A stretch of 64,000 bases of DNA. Source: Saprospiraceae bacterium (GTDB lineage Bacteria; Bacteroidota; Bacteroidia; Chitinophagales; Saprospiraceae). The notes under the pieces were generated by a model. That model searched no databases, was not told the origin of the DNA, and was given only the letters and a program-made list of their open reading frames with translations. The stretch is from assembly GCA_016715105.1 (NCBI GenBank), contig JADKBO010000008.1:124001-188000 (forward strand). The letters run 5' to 3'. How positions within the stretch are numbered: the first letter of the stretch is position 1; each line of letters starts with the position of its first letter. Below, piece by piece: positions 26,015-35,216 of this stretch. A program made the position numbers and the translations under genes.

Positions 26015-28726
26015 TTGAAATCAATTATTTGTAGTAAATATCTATTGCTTTTGGTCTTACTCATTCCCATGGGTGTTTTTGGCCAAGTTGTAGACTCTAC
26101 TGTAGTTGAAACGCAAATAGATACCATTAATATTTTATCGCTCGGTGATAGTTTAAGACCAGACTCTGCAATAATTGATCAAACATTGGGTGTAAAAATT
26201 TCAAAAGACGCAGTTACAGAGACCGTAAATTATTCTGCATCTGACTCCAATTGGACCAGTATCACCCTCAATCAAATCAGATTATACGGTAAAGCGGCAA
26301 TAAAATATCAGGACTTCGCCATCGATGGAGACTCCATGACTGTAGATTTTGATAAGGACATGGCTTATTCTTATGTTGAATCAGAAAAATATAAAAGGCC
26401 GGAGGAATTTCCTAAATTCAAAAGTGGAGAAACTGAGGCAGCATACAGAAGGTTGGCATTCAACTTTAAAACAAAAAAGGCTTTTGTCAATGAAATTCGT
26501 ACTCAAGAAGGTGAATTTTTCCTTTTGGGTACGCAATCAAAATATGTAAGTAAGGAAAATGACACCATCTATCATGATGATAAATTCTACAATCGGAATG
26601 CACTAATCACAACTTGTAATCACCCCAGCCCTCACTTCGGCATACGGACTATGAAGCTCAAAGTTGTACCCGATAAACTGGCAGTTGTAGGACCTTCACA
26701 GTTAGAGATTTTTGGAGTACCTACCCCACTGGTCTTACCTTTTGGTTTTTTCCCACTCATTCAAGGTCAATCATCCGGTATTATTTTCCCGAGCAGTTAC
26801 GATTACAACTCAGCTCTGGGTTTTGGATTTAGAGAAGTTGGATATTATTTCCCCATCAACGATTACATCGATGCGAGGGTGACGGGCGACATCTATACGA
26901 GAGGGACACACGCCATCAGAGTATCGAGCTCCTATCGTAAAAACTATGCATACACAGGTAGTGTGAGATTGGGGTATAGTAATAATATTGGTGAAGGAAT
27001 AGACGGTAAACCTCAAAGTAATAAATCGTTTTCGATAGGCATTTCTCACAATCAAGACTCCAAAGCGCATCCATATAGAACTTTGGGAGGAAGTATCAAT
27101 CTCACCTCCAACCAGTACAACCAAAGAACATTCAATGATGCACAATCTGTTTTAAATAATTCGATCAACTCAAGTTTTTCGTACAATTATAGATGGCCTG
27201 ATTCACCTTTCAAAATCAGTGTTGGTTTAGAGCACAATCAAAATAATCAAACCCGCAATGTTTCCATTACTTTACCAAGAGCAGCACTCACTATGAATTC
27301 CATCACGCCATTCAAAAGAAAAAATGCGTCTGGTGATGAGCGGTGGTATGAAAGAATGGTGCTTGGTTATGGTGCTTCTATGAAAAACTATGTGGAAACT
27401 ACTGACACAACCATATTTTCTCAACAAACATTAGACAATATACAAGCTGGTCTCAACCATGCAGCCAATTTGAGTACTAACTTCCGCGTATTCAATTATA
27501 TAAATGTTTCACCATCAGCTAATTATGAAGAGACATATTTTTTAAGAACTTTTGATCGCACTTTGGATCAGACTTTGAGTTTTGATACAACCGTGGTCAG
27601 TAGAAATCAAGATGGCAGTGAAGTAATTGCAATAGACACCACATTTGGTACAATCAAGGATAAATACATCACCAGCTTGCGGGAATATAGAAATCACAAT
27701 GTAAGCATCAATGCCAATACACAATTGTTTCTCACAAAGACCTTTACCAAAGGTTTTTTCAGAGGTTTCAGGCACATCGTCAAACCCAATTTGAGTTTTG
27801 GATACTCGCCTAATACTGAGCGAAAATATTTGGAATATGTTGACACCGATGCCAGAGATGAATTCAATAATCCGCTAGCTTATAATCCTTTCCAAGGTAG
27901 GCTTTATAATGCAAGTCTAAGCAGGCAAAGCATGGCTCTAAGTTATGGCATAAATAACATCTTTGAAGGGAAATACTACAGTAAAAAAGATTCTATCGAG
28001 AAGCGATTTAAGTTTTTTGAAAATGTAAGTTTTAATGGAAACTACAATTTTGCAGCAGATTCTTTAAAATGGAGTGATGTATCCATGTCGGGCACTACCA
28101 GAATATTTAAAGGTTTGAGTAATTTGAACATTTCAGCTCGATTCACTCCATATAAAACTGATGCTAGTGGTCGTAGAATAAATAAGTTATTATGGGAAGA
28201 AGACAAAAAACTATTAAAGATGTCCTTTATCAATGCTTCTTTCAATACGGGTTTGACCTTCAAGCAAATAAGTGACATTTTTAAAGGTAAAAAGGAAGAA
28301 GAGAATAGACAAGAACCTGATGCACGGCAAAATATACAGTCAAGACAACAGCGATCTTTTTCAAATTTGTTTGATAATTTCAGGATCTCACACAACTTAT
28401 CAGTAAGTATAGAACCAAGCCGAACTACTGGCAAAGATTCCTTGCAAGTCAATGTTCATGGCATCCAATTTACAGGTTCAATACCATTGACTGAAAACTG
28501 GAATGTACAAGTGGGCAACTTTTCCTACGATTTGAAAGCCAAAAAATTTGTTTATCCTTCCTTTGCTTTTACTAGAAACTTACATTGTTGGAATATGAGT
28601 TTTGCGTGGTATCCTTCGCGTGATGTGTATAGCTTCTATATTGGCGTAACCTCAAGCGCTTTGAGTTTTATCAAATACGACTATGGCCAAAGAAATCCAC
28701 AGGTGTTATTTGGAAATGGATTTTAA
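26015..28726 (+). CDS. lptD: LPS-assembly protein LptD-like barrel
   Basis: LptD inserts lipopolysaccharide into the outer leaflet together with LptE. The 903 residues show a signal peptide (YLLLLVLLIPMGVFGQ), a jellyroll region with ALITTCNHPSPHFGIR and FPLIQGQSSGIIFPS, and a long C-terminal barrel (repeated aromatic-rich strands such as GYSPNTERKYLEYV and FAWYPSRDVYSFYIG). The start is TTG at 26015; no in-frame ATG gives a full signal peptide. lptE lies about 8 kb away in the window. nudK follows after 9 bases. Confidence 0.9.
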   Translation: MKSIICSKYLLLLVLLIPMGVFGQVVDSTVVETQIDTINILSLGDSLRPDSAIIDQTLGVKISKDAVTETVNYSASDSNWTSITLNQIRLYGKAAIKYQDFAIDGDSMTVDFDKDMAYSYVESEKYKRPEEFPKFKSGETEAAYRRLAFNFKTKKAFVNEIRTQEGEFFLLGTQSKYVSKENDTIYHDDKFYNRNALITTCNHPSPHFGIRTMKLKVVPDKLAVVGPSQLEIFGVPTPLVLPFGFFPLIQGQSSGIIFPSSYDYNSALGFGFREVGYYFPINDYIDARVTGDIYTRGTHAIRVSSSYRKNYAYTGSVRLGYSNNIGEGIDGKPQSNKSFSIGISHNQDSKAHPYRTLGGSINLTSNQYNQRTFNDAQSVLNNSINSSFSYNYRWPDSPFKISVGLEHNQNNQTRNVSITLPRAALTMNSITPFKRKNASGDERWYERMVLGYGASMKNYVETTDTTIFSQQTLDNIQAGLNHAANLSTNFRVFNYINVSPSANYEETYFLRTFDRTLDQTLSFDTTVVSRNQDGSEVIAIDTTFGTIKDKYITSLREYRNHNVSINANTQLFLTKTFTKGFFRGFRHIVKPNLSFGYSPNTERKYLEYVDTDARDEFNNPLAYNPFQGRLYNASLSRQSMALSYGINNIFEGKYYSKKDSIEKRFKFFENVSFNGNYNFAADSLKWSDVSMSGTTRIFKGLSNLNISARFTPYKTDASGRRINKLLWEEDKKLLKMSFINASFNTGLTFKQISDIFKGKKEEENRQEPDARQNIQSRQQRSFSNLFDNFRISHNLSVSIEPSRTTGKDSLQVNVHGIQFTGSIPLTENWNVQVGNFSYDLKAKKFVYPSFAFTRNLHCWNMSFAWYPSRDVYSFYIGVTSSALSFIKYDYGQRNPQVLFGNGF

Positions 28727-28735
28727 ATTATCTTT

Positions 28736-29311
28736 ATGAAAGCAGAAATCATTCAAAAAAACATCTTATCCAACAAATGGGGAGAATATGCAGAATATGA
28801 AATTTTGTACACACGAACAGATGGTCAACAGGAAATTCAAAAAAGGGAAATTCAAGATAATGGCGATGGTGCAGCCGTGCTTTTGTATAATTTAGAAAGT
28901 CAAAAGATCCTATTATTAAAACAATTCAGATTGGCAACTTATGTAAATGGCAATGAAAGTGGCATCATGACAGAGGTTTGTGCTGGGCTTGTTGAAAATA
29001 ATGACCCGACCTATACCATCAAAAAAGAGATAAAAGAAGAAACTGGTCTTGACATAGTTGATGTGACTTATTTATTTCAAGCATTTGCTGCTCCTGGGGC
29101 TAAAACGGAACGCATTTATTTTTTTATCGCTCCATACCATCAAGAAATTGTCAATGGAAGTAGTCAAGGAGTTTTAAAAGAACAAGAAGATATCATTTTG
29201 ATGGAAATACCTTTTTCAGAAGCGTACGAAGGTATTTTTACTGGCAAAATTCAAGATAGTAAAACCATTATTCTATTGCAATACGCAAAAAACTATCTTT
29301 TTAAGGATTGA
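28736..29311 (+). CDS. nudK: GDP-mannose pyrophosphatase-type Nudix hydrolase
   Basis: 191 residues. The Nudix box is intact: G-L-V-E-N-x-D-P then KKEIKEETGLDI. Preceding LKQFRLATYVNGNESGIMTEVCAGL is the NudK signature, and PGAKTERIYFFIAPY follows. NudK hydrolyses GDP-mannose to GMP and mannose-1-P and sits with the ADP-ribose pyrophosphatase group. It is 9 bases behind lptD and probably co-transcribed. Confidence 0.92.
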   Translation: MKAEIIQKNILSNKWGEYAEYEILYTRTDGQQEIQKREIQDNGDGAAVLLYNLESQKILLLKQFRLATYVNGNESGIMTEVCAGLVENNDPTYTIKKEIKEETGLDIVDVTYLFQAFAAPGAKTERIYFFIAPYHQEIVNGSSQGVLKEQEDIILMEIPFSEAYEGIFTGKIQDSKTIILLQYAKNYLFKD

Positions 29312-29340
29312 TCCAAGCATTGAAAATGTGAACCTAATCC

Positions 29341-29455
29341 GCTGTCGGCTGTCAGCTGTCCTTATATTACTAAGCAGACGAAAGGCTCTGCTCTCCTCTA
29401 AACCTACTTCCTGCAGGGAGGGCGGCCCTTCTATCGGCAGGCCTTGCGTCTCTCC
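29341..29455. repeat. GC-rich structured element with heptamer repeat
   Basis: Three tandem heptamers (GCTGTCG, GCTGTCA, GCTGTCC; 29341-29361) precede a GC-rich patch in an AT-rich region. AGACGAAAGGC (29376-29386) pairs with GCCTTGCGTCT (29441-29451) with one mismatch, enclosing CCTGC (29410-29414) / GCAGG (29437-29441) and GGGCGGCCC. Looks like a dispersed palindromic repeat. The rest of 29312-29640 holds only the nhaD promoter. Confidence 0.55.
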
Positions 29456-29587
29456 GTATTATTTAATACCCTAGCTTTCTACTTTATGAACCATTGAATT
29501 TATTTTGTCAAAACAAACAATGCCTTGGAAATAAAGTTCTAAGTCAAGTAGTAGAGAAATTTTATTCTATCGATAATGTTGAATTAA

Positions 29588-29618
29588 CTTGGTCAATAGA
29601 ATGACTTTTCTATTTTTG
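29588..29618 (+). promoter_or_regulatory. Bacteroidota-type promoter for nhaD
   Basis: CTTG (29588-29591), exactly 19 bases, then TATTTTTG (29611-29618), matching TAnnTTTG. It lies 22 bases before the ATG at 29641, so the leader is very short. Confidence 0.7.
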
Positions 29619-29640
29619 TGAATTAAACCAATCTACAGAT

Positions 29641-31002
29641 ATGTTTGCACTCATCATTTTGTTATTTATTGTCGGCTATTTATCAATAGTTTTTGAGCAC
29701 CCCTTAAAGCTTGATAAAACAGTACCAGCATTGTTGATGGCCGCCTTGATGTGGGCAGCTCTAGCCATTGGTTTTAATACTGGTTCCTTGAGTATTATTG
29801 ATGGGCATGACCATGTTTTCAGCATGGATGGCAGTCACAGTGAAGAAAGTATGGATGGATTTGCCGCAGCACTTTTGCATCACTTGGGCAAAGTTGCAGA
29901 AATCCTCATCTTTTTGATTGGCGCTATGACAATAGTAGAGTTGATTGATCTCCATAGAGGATTTGAAGTCTTGAAAGGTTGGGTAAAAACCAGAAGTAAG
30001 AAAAAACTTCTTTGGATCATTGGCCTACTTGGTTTCATCTTATCTGCTATTATTGATAATCTTACAGCTACCATCGTTTTGGTGACATTGTTGAGAAAAC
30101 TAGTAAAAAACCCAAAGGAAAGAATCTGGTATGCATCGTTGGTAATTATTGCAACCAATGCAGGTGGAGCCTGGTCACCCATTGGGGATGTAACAACCAC
30201 TATGCTTTGGATAGGTAAAAATGTATCCACCTTCGGCCTGATTGAGTGGATAATCATCCCTGCAATCATTTGTTTTGTGGTGCCTTTCTTGATAGCCTCT
30301 AATTTGTCTGTTTTTAAAGGAACTGTTGATCTAGGTGATGATGAGCAAATTGTCACAGAAAAATACTTATCGAGTAGTACGATGTTGTATCTGGGACTTG
30401 CTGGAATTATTTTTGTTCCCATATTTAAGACGATCACTCACTTACCACCCTATTTAGGAATGATGCTTAGCTTGGGTGTTGTTTGGTTGGTTTCGGAATA
30501 TATTCACCCAGAGGAAGATTTTGATAAAGAGCGCAAACAACAATTTTCTGCTCACAAAGCACTGTCTAGAATTGAAATGTCGAGCATCCTCTTTTTCTTA
30601 GGTATTTTAATGGCTGTTGCAGCTTTAGAAACTTTATCTATTGAAAGCGTTGGAACCCTGAAATATGCAGCAATGGGTTTAGAGAAAGCAATTCCCAATC
30701 AAGATATTGTGGTTATGTTGCTTGGGGTTGGTTCTGCAATCATTGACAATGTACCTTTGGTTGCAGCAACGATGGGTATGTATACTGAACCGATAGATGC
30801 GAAGCTTTGGCATTTCATTGCTTATGCGGCAGGAACCGGAGGTAGTATGTTGGTCATAGGATCTGCAGCAGGTGTTGCAGCCATGGGAATGGAAAAAATT
30901 GACTTTATCTGGTATTTGAAAAACATCACTTGGTTAGCTGCTTTGGGTTTTGTTGCAGGCGCTCTTGCCTTTTTGGGTATGGAATATTTGATTCATGGTT
31001 GA
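29641..31002 (+). CDS. nhaD: NhaD-type sodium:proton antiporter
   Basis: 453 residues with about 12 hydrophobic segments (LIILLFIVGYLSIVFEHPLKL at the start; IIGLLGFILSAIIDNLTATIV; VMLLGVGSAIIDNVPLVAAT). The two inverted IDNxxAT-type halves and ITNAGGAWSPIGDVTTTMLW are characteristic of the NhaD/ArsB ion-transporter superfamily. It exports Na+ for pH and salt balance. A His/Asp/Glu-rich loop after residue 55 (DGHDHVFSMDGSHSEE) faces the periplasm or cytosol. The polyprenyl synthase follows after 21 bases. Confidence 0.93.
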   Translation: MFALIILLFIVGYLSIVFEHPLKLDKTVPALLMAALMWAALAIGFNTGSLSIIDGHDHVFSMDGSHSEESMDGFAAALLHHLGKVAEILIFLIGAMTIVELIDLHRGFEVLKGWVKTRSKKKLLWIIGLLGFILSAIIDNLTATIVLVTLLRKLVKNPKERIWYASLVIIATNAGGAWSPIGDVTTTMLWIGKNVSTFGLIEWIIIPAIICFVVPFLIASNLSVFKGTVDLGDDEQIVTEKYLSSSTMLYLGLAGIIFVPIFKTITHLPPYLGMMLSLGVVWLVSEYIHPEEDFDKERKQQFSAHKALSRIEMSSILFFLGILMAVAALETLSIESVGTLKYAAMGLEKAIPNQDIVVMLLGVGSAIIDNVPLVAATMGMYTEPIDAKLWHFIAYAAGTGGSMLVIGSAAGVAAMGMEKIDFIWYLKNITWLAALGFVAGALAFLGMEYLIHG

Positions 31003-31023
31003 TAAATCGAATTTATTGTTTCT

Positions 31024-32007
31024 ATGCAAATAATCAACGAAAGTATTCTTGAGTTTGAAAATTACCTAGCAAGTGAAAATCATTTGCCACAATCACCTTC
31101 ATCGCTTTATGAACCAATTAATTATATCATTGGTTTGGGAGGTAAACGGGTAAGACCGGCACTCTTAATGGCTTCTTGTGCTTACTCTGGTGGCCAAATA
31201 AGGGACGGTCTCAATGCAGGATTTGCTGTAGAAATTTTTCACAATTTCACTTTGCTCCACGATGATATTATGGATAATGCTGATACCCGGCGTGGGCAAG
31301 CTACTGTTCATAAAAAATACGACGTCAATAGCGCCATATTGAGTGGTGATTCTATGGCTTTTATTGCTTACCAATATTTGTTGAAATATAATCCTGAAAT
31401 ATCCATTGAACTCATTGCTGTATTTTCGAGAATGGCCATTGAATTGTGTGAAGGCCAGCGATTGGATATGGATTTTGAACAATCTGAACAGGTGACCATT
31501 TCTGATTATTTACACATGATCACCAATAAAACATCTGTTCTCTTGGCTGCCTGCATGCAAATGGGTGCCATCATAGCTGGAGCGGATAAGGCTCATCAAA
31601 AGCATGTCTACGAGTTTGGTAAAAACATAGGGATTGCTTTCCAAATACAAGATGACATTTTAGACACATTTGGAGATGCCAGCTTGATAGGGAAAAAAAG
31701 TGGCGGAGATATCAGTCAGAATAAAAAAACTTACCTCTATTTGAAAGCTCTGGAATTGAGTACTGATCAACAAAAAGAAGAATTACTGCTTCTATATAAC
31801 AGCAATGCTGATAATATTGATGAGGAAGAAAAAATTGCTAAGGTCAGAAAAATATTCAATACACTCGTGGTAGAGGAATATGCCAACCAATTGAAAGAAG
31901 CTTATATGGACCTTGCCATTTCTCATGTGCGCCAATTAGATATTGCTCAATCTTTTAAGGATGAACTCATTGCATTTTCTGAATATCTGGTCAAACGCAG
32001 CAATTAA
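31024..32007 (+). CDS. Polyprenyl (isoprenyl) diphosphate synthase
   Basis: 327 residues of the trans-prenyltransferase family, elongating allylic diphosphates with IPP. GGKRVRPAL, the first Asp-rich motif DDIMD (80-84, within LLHDDIMDNADTRRG) and the second DDILD (210-214) are intact. The residue five before the first motif is phenylalanine (F75), which in some relatives limits products to about C20; chain length is therefore only a guess. Supplies quinone, carotenoid or other lipid precursors. Its stop is 7 bases from the convergent LuxE-like gene. Confidence 0.93.
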   Translation: MQIINESILEFENYLASENHLPQSPSSLYEPINYIIGLGGKRVRPALLMASCAYSGGQIRDGLNAGFAVEIFHNFTLLHDDIMDNADTRRGQATVHKKYDVNSAILSGDSMAFIAYQYLLKYNPEISIELIAVFSRMAIELCEGQRLDMDFEQSEQVTISDYLHMITNKTSVLLAACMQMGAIIAGADKAHQKHVYEFGKNIGIAFQIQDDILDTFGDASLIGKKSGGDISQNKKTYLYLKALELSTDQQKEELLLLYNSNADNIDEEEKIAKVRKIFNTLVVEEYANQLKEAYMDLAISHVRQLDIAQSFKDELIAFSEYLVKRSN

Positions 32008-32014
32008 ATTCTTT

Positions 32015-33011
32015 TTAAGATAAATCTTGAACCATCAAATTACAACCTCGTAAATCCGAATGGTCTAGTCTGCCCATTATTTGAAATTTACCTTGTTCGT
32101 CAATCATTCCCAAATCATCGGTGGCTATAAATGCACAGGTATCTACATTTCCTAAATCAATGATATTTACCCGACCAGTTTTTCCGATTTTCTCTATAGA
32201 AAGCGGATCGTTGATTTCTGTAATGATGATTTTTAAAGTTTTGCCCGGCACAAACCATCCAGTTTTGTCAAGATATGCCTGTGAAAACATTTCCGTCATG
32301 CCATATTCTGAAGTAATAGTGGCTTTTTCAAAGTGTTTGCTCAATGTTTCATGCAATTCCATCCTAGTCAGCTCCTTACCCCTACCCTTCATGCCTCCAG
32401 TTTCTATAATGGTTAAATGTTCAACTAATTCAATTCCAAAAAAATGCAGAAAATTCTAGCAAGGCATAAGTCACTCCAAATAAGATGGTTGGAATATTTT
32501 GGGCTTTGTTTTGCAAAATGGTTGATTTCAATTTTTCAAAATCGTACAAATAAAAACCAGAGGAATTGATACTCGATTGTTGAATCAAATGGTTTACCAT
32601 CGCTACCAAAGAACTTTCACCGCGTTCCAAATAATGCGGAAGTAAAGCCAAAATGCAAAGATTCTCAAGATTACCAAATATTTCTTGGAAATGTTGAAGA
32701 CAAAGATTTTGGTAAAACACAAGATCTCTTACGTGATGAATTGAAGTAGTTGATCCTGTCGTGCCGCTACTTTTGAATAATTGACTGCTTACCCAATCTC
32801 CTGTTTTAACTTCATGTGATTTGAATGATGAGATTGGTAGAAAAACCAATTCATCAACTTTTTGAATTTGATCTACAAAGGTTTTGAAAACTGGGTTGTG
32901 TGTGCGTTGCAATGCAAAAACCTGCTGAGAGATTTTTTCAAAATCAAAAACATCTGATGCAATGATCTTTTTTCTGATTTCGTTTGTTAAAAGTTCAATA
33001 TCTTTAGCCAC
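32015..33011 (-). pseudogene. LuxE-like acyl-protein synthetase, one-base frameshift
   Basis: The first frame (33011-32430) has the adenylate-forming motif SSGTTGSTTS (P-loop-like, after WVSSQLFK) and the LuxE-type LPHYLERGESSLVAMV, then ends. The next frame (to 32015) carries KATITSEYGMTEMFSQAY, GKTGRVNIIDLGN and IMGRLDHSDLRGCN. A seven-base homopolymer (A at 32438-32444 on the plus strand) separates them; removing one base gives FFGIELVEHLTIIETGG and a single ~331-residue protein. LuxE activates fatty acids as acyl-AMP and transfers them to a protein; no luxCD or luxAB is present. Alternative: a phenylacetate-CoA-ligase-like acyl activator for cell-envelope lipids. Confidence 0.8.
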
Positions 33012-33076
33012 AGTTTGTGATTAGCTTTCAGAGCCAAAGATAAGGCGATGTTTGCCAAAAAATTATACAATTGTTC

Positions 33077-33613
33077 ATGGATAAACTCCAACTGATGTTA
33101 AAACAATGTTTGTCAAGTTCTGCAACTGCTAGCTATTTGGTGTTTTCCTTTGTTGTAAGTTTATTTTTGTCTGGTTGTGCAAAGGCACCAAATTACAGCC
33201 CAATACCAGAATTGACTTTTCAAGGTTTGGACAAAGTGGAATTAAAGCAAGGTGAGTTCAATACAGATAGTCTTTTGATACAGGTAGCTTTTAAAGACGG
33301 CGACGGAGATATAGGAACAACTGGAGAAACAGAAGAACCAAATCTCATAATCGTTGATTCAAGAACCAATCAAAATTATGCCTCTTACAAAGTTCCACCT
33401 ATTCCACTTCAAGGTGCAAACAATGGGATCGAAGGGATAATGTTGATCAAAATCTACAGCACTTGTTGTAGATTTCCTGACGGCACGCCTCCATGTATGG
33501 CACCTCCAAAGTTTCCAACGGACAAATTATCTCTTGATCTTTATTTAGTAGATAAGGCTGGAAATAAAAGTAATGTAATCAAAACCGCGGAAATCACGCT
33601 CCTTTGCAAATAA
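33077..33613 (+). CDS. Lipoprotein of unknown function
   Basis: About 178 residues with a lipoprotein signal (VFSFVVSLFLSGC). The mature part has KDGDGDIGTTGETEE, a calcium-binding-like acidic segment, and six cysteines including CCRFPDGTPPC, suggesting disulfides outside the cytoplasm. I recognise the FKDGDGDIG pattern from small Bacteroidota lipoproteins but cannot name a family. The ATG at 33077 is preferred to the TTG at 33071. Divergent from the LuxE-like gene (65 bases apart). Confidence 0.75.
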   Translation: MDKLQLMLKQCLSSSATASYLVFSFVVSLFLSGCAKAPNYSPIPELTFQGLDKVELKQGEFNTDSLLIQVAFKDGDGDIGTTGETEEPNLIIVDSRTNQNYASYKVPPIPLQGANNGIEGIMLIKIYSTCCRFPDGTPPCMAPPKFPTDKLSLDLYLVDKAGNKSNVIKTAEITLLCK

Positions 33614-33777
33614 ATAAGGTTATTACCAAAGGACAAATCAGCCACTGATAGAAGACCTTAAAATTGTCCGTAAAACTTTAAGCAAACTTTACCGTTGAAT
33701 CAATGACAAAATGTCATACAATACCACCAATAAGTATTACTTTTGCGGCTTTAATTAAATTGTAATAAACTTAGAGC

Positions 33778-35211
33778 ATGTACGATAATAATCCTACACT
33801 CCCAGAAATAAAAAAAGAAATCGACGAAACACGACAAGGTGAAGCCCTTTTCTTTGACGATTTACAAGCAGCAGGTAAAAAGAAGTTTTATATAGAGTCA
33901 TACGGATGTCAAATGAATTTCAGTGATTCTGAGATTGTTGCATCTATTCTCTCAGAAGTAGGATTTGCTCCTACCAGAAATATGGAAATTGCTGATTTAA
34001 TACTGGTCAACACTTGCTCTATCAGAGAAAAAGCCGAAGAAACCGTGCGAAAACGACTACAGGTTTTCAATCAGTTGAAATTAAAAAATCCAGGAATGTT
34101 GGTAGGCGTACTTGGCTGTATGGCAGAAAGGTTAAAGGCTCAATTTTTGGAGCAAGAAAAACTGGTAGATTTGGTCGTTGGTCCTGATGCATATAGAGAT
34201 TTGCCAAAACTGGTCCAAACAGCTGAGGATGGCGAAAAAGGGATCAATGTTTTCCTTTCACGAGAAGAAACTTATGCAGATATTGCCCCGCTTCGATTGG
34301 ACAGTAACGGAGTTTCAGCTTTTATTTCTATCATGAGGGGTTGCGACAACATGTGCTCTTTTTGTGTTGTGCCATTCACCCGAGGAAGAGAGAGGAGTCG
34401 TGATGCTTTTTCTATCATTGCAGAAGCAAACCAACTTTTCGAACAAGGATATAAGGAAGTCACATTGCTTGGACAAAATGTGGATTCTTACAAATGGGAA
34501 AATCCTGAATCGGGTCAAGTGGTCAATTTTGCCCAATTATTAGAAATGACTGCTTTGGTTGATCCTGAATTGCGGGTGAGATTTTCAACTTCACATCCTA
34601 AAGACATTACAGATGAAGTGTTGTACACCATGGCAAAGTATGAAAACATTTGTAATTACATCCATTTGCCTGTGCAGTCTGGCAATAGCCGCGTTTTGGA
34701 ATTAATGAATAGGACCTATGATCGCGAATGGTACATGAATCGTGTGGAAGCCATTTATAGAATTATTCCAGATTGTGCGATCAGTTCTGATGTGATCACC
34801 GGATTTTGTACAGAAACTGATGAAGAACATCAAGACACTTGCTCGATGATAGAATGGGCTAATTATAGCATGTCATACATGTTTTACTATTCAGAAAGAC
34901 CTGGAACCTTGGCGGCCAAAAAGTTAAAAGACGATGTGCCTTTAGAAACCAAAAAATCGAGGCTCAATGAAATCATCGCCATCCAAAATAAGGTTTCATT
35001 ACAACAAAATATAGCCGACATAGGAAAAACATTCAAGGTTTTGATAGAAGGAAATTCTAAGAAATCCGATTTGGAATGGAAGGGAAGAAATTCACAGAAT
35101 AAGATGGTTGTATTTCCTAAAATCGGTCAACAAAAGCCTGGTGACTACGTGTGGGTAACCATTCGTGATGCAAACAGTGCCACCTTAATGGGTGATCAAA
35201 CAAATAATTAA
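33778..35211 (+). CDS. miaB: tRNA-2-methylthio-N6-dimethylallyladenosine synthase
   Basis: MiaB methylthiolates i6A37 in tRNAs reading UNN codons with two [4Fe-4S] clusters. The N-terminal cluster cysteines are C44 (YGCQMN), C80 (NTCSIR) and C114 (GCMAER); the radical-SAM cysteines are C189, C193 and C196 (RGCDNMCSFC). A C-terminal TRAM domain (GKTFKVLIEG to WVTIRDANSATL) ends the 477 residues. First gene of a tight same-strand run (miaB, sigma-54 activator, lptE, secreted protein, dapB) with gaps of 5, 14, 10 and 32 bases. Confidence 0.97.
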   Translation: MYDNNPTLPEIKKEIDETRQGEALFFDDLQAAGKKKFYIESYGCQMNFSDSEIVASILSEVGFAPTRNMEIADLILVNTCSIREKAEETVRKRLQVFNQLKLKNPGMLVGVLGCMAERLKAQFLEQEKLVDLVVGPDAYRDLPKLVQTAEDGEKGINVFLSREETYADIAPLRLDSNGVSAFISIMRGCDNMCSFCVVPFTRGRERSRDAFSIIAEANQLFEQGYKEVTLLGQNVDSYKWENPESGQVVNFAQLLEMTALVDPELRVRFSTSHPKDITDEVLYTMAKYENICNYIHLPVQSGNSRVLELMNRTYDREWYMNRVEAIYRIIPDCAISSDVITGFCTETDEEHQDTCSMIEWANYSMSYMFYYSERPGTLAAKKLKDDVPLETKKSRLNEIIAIQNKVSLQQNIADIGKTFKVLIEGNSKKSDLEWKGRNSQNKMVVFPKIGQQKPGDYVWVTIRDANSATLMGDQTNN

Positions 35212-35216
35212 ATTAA

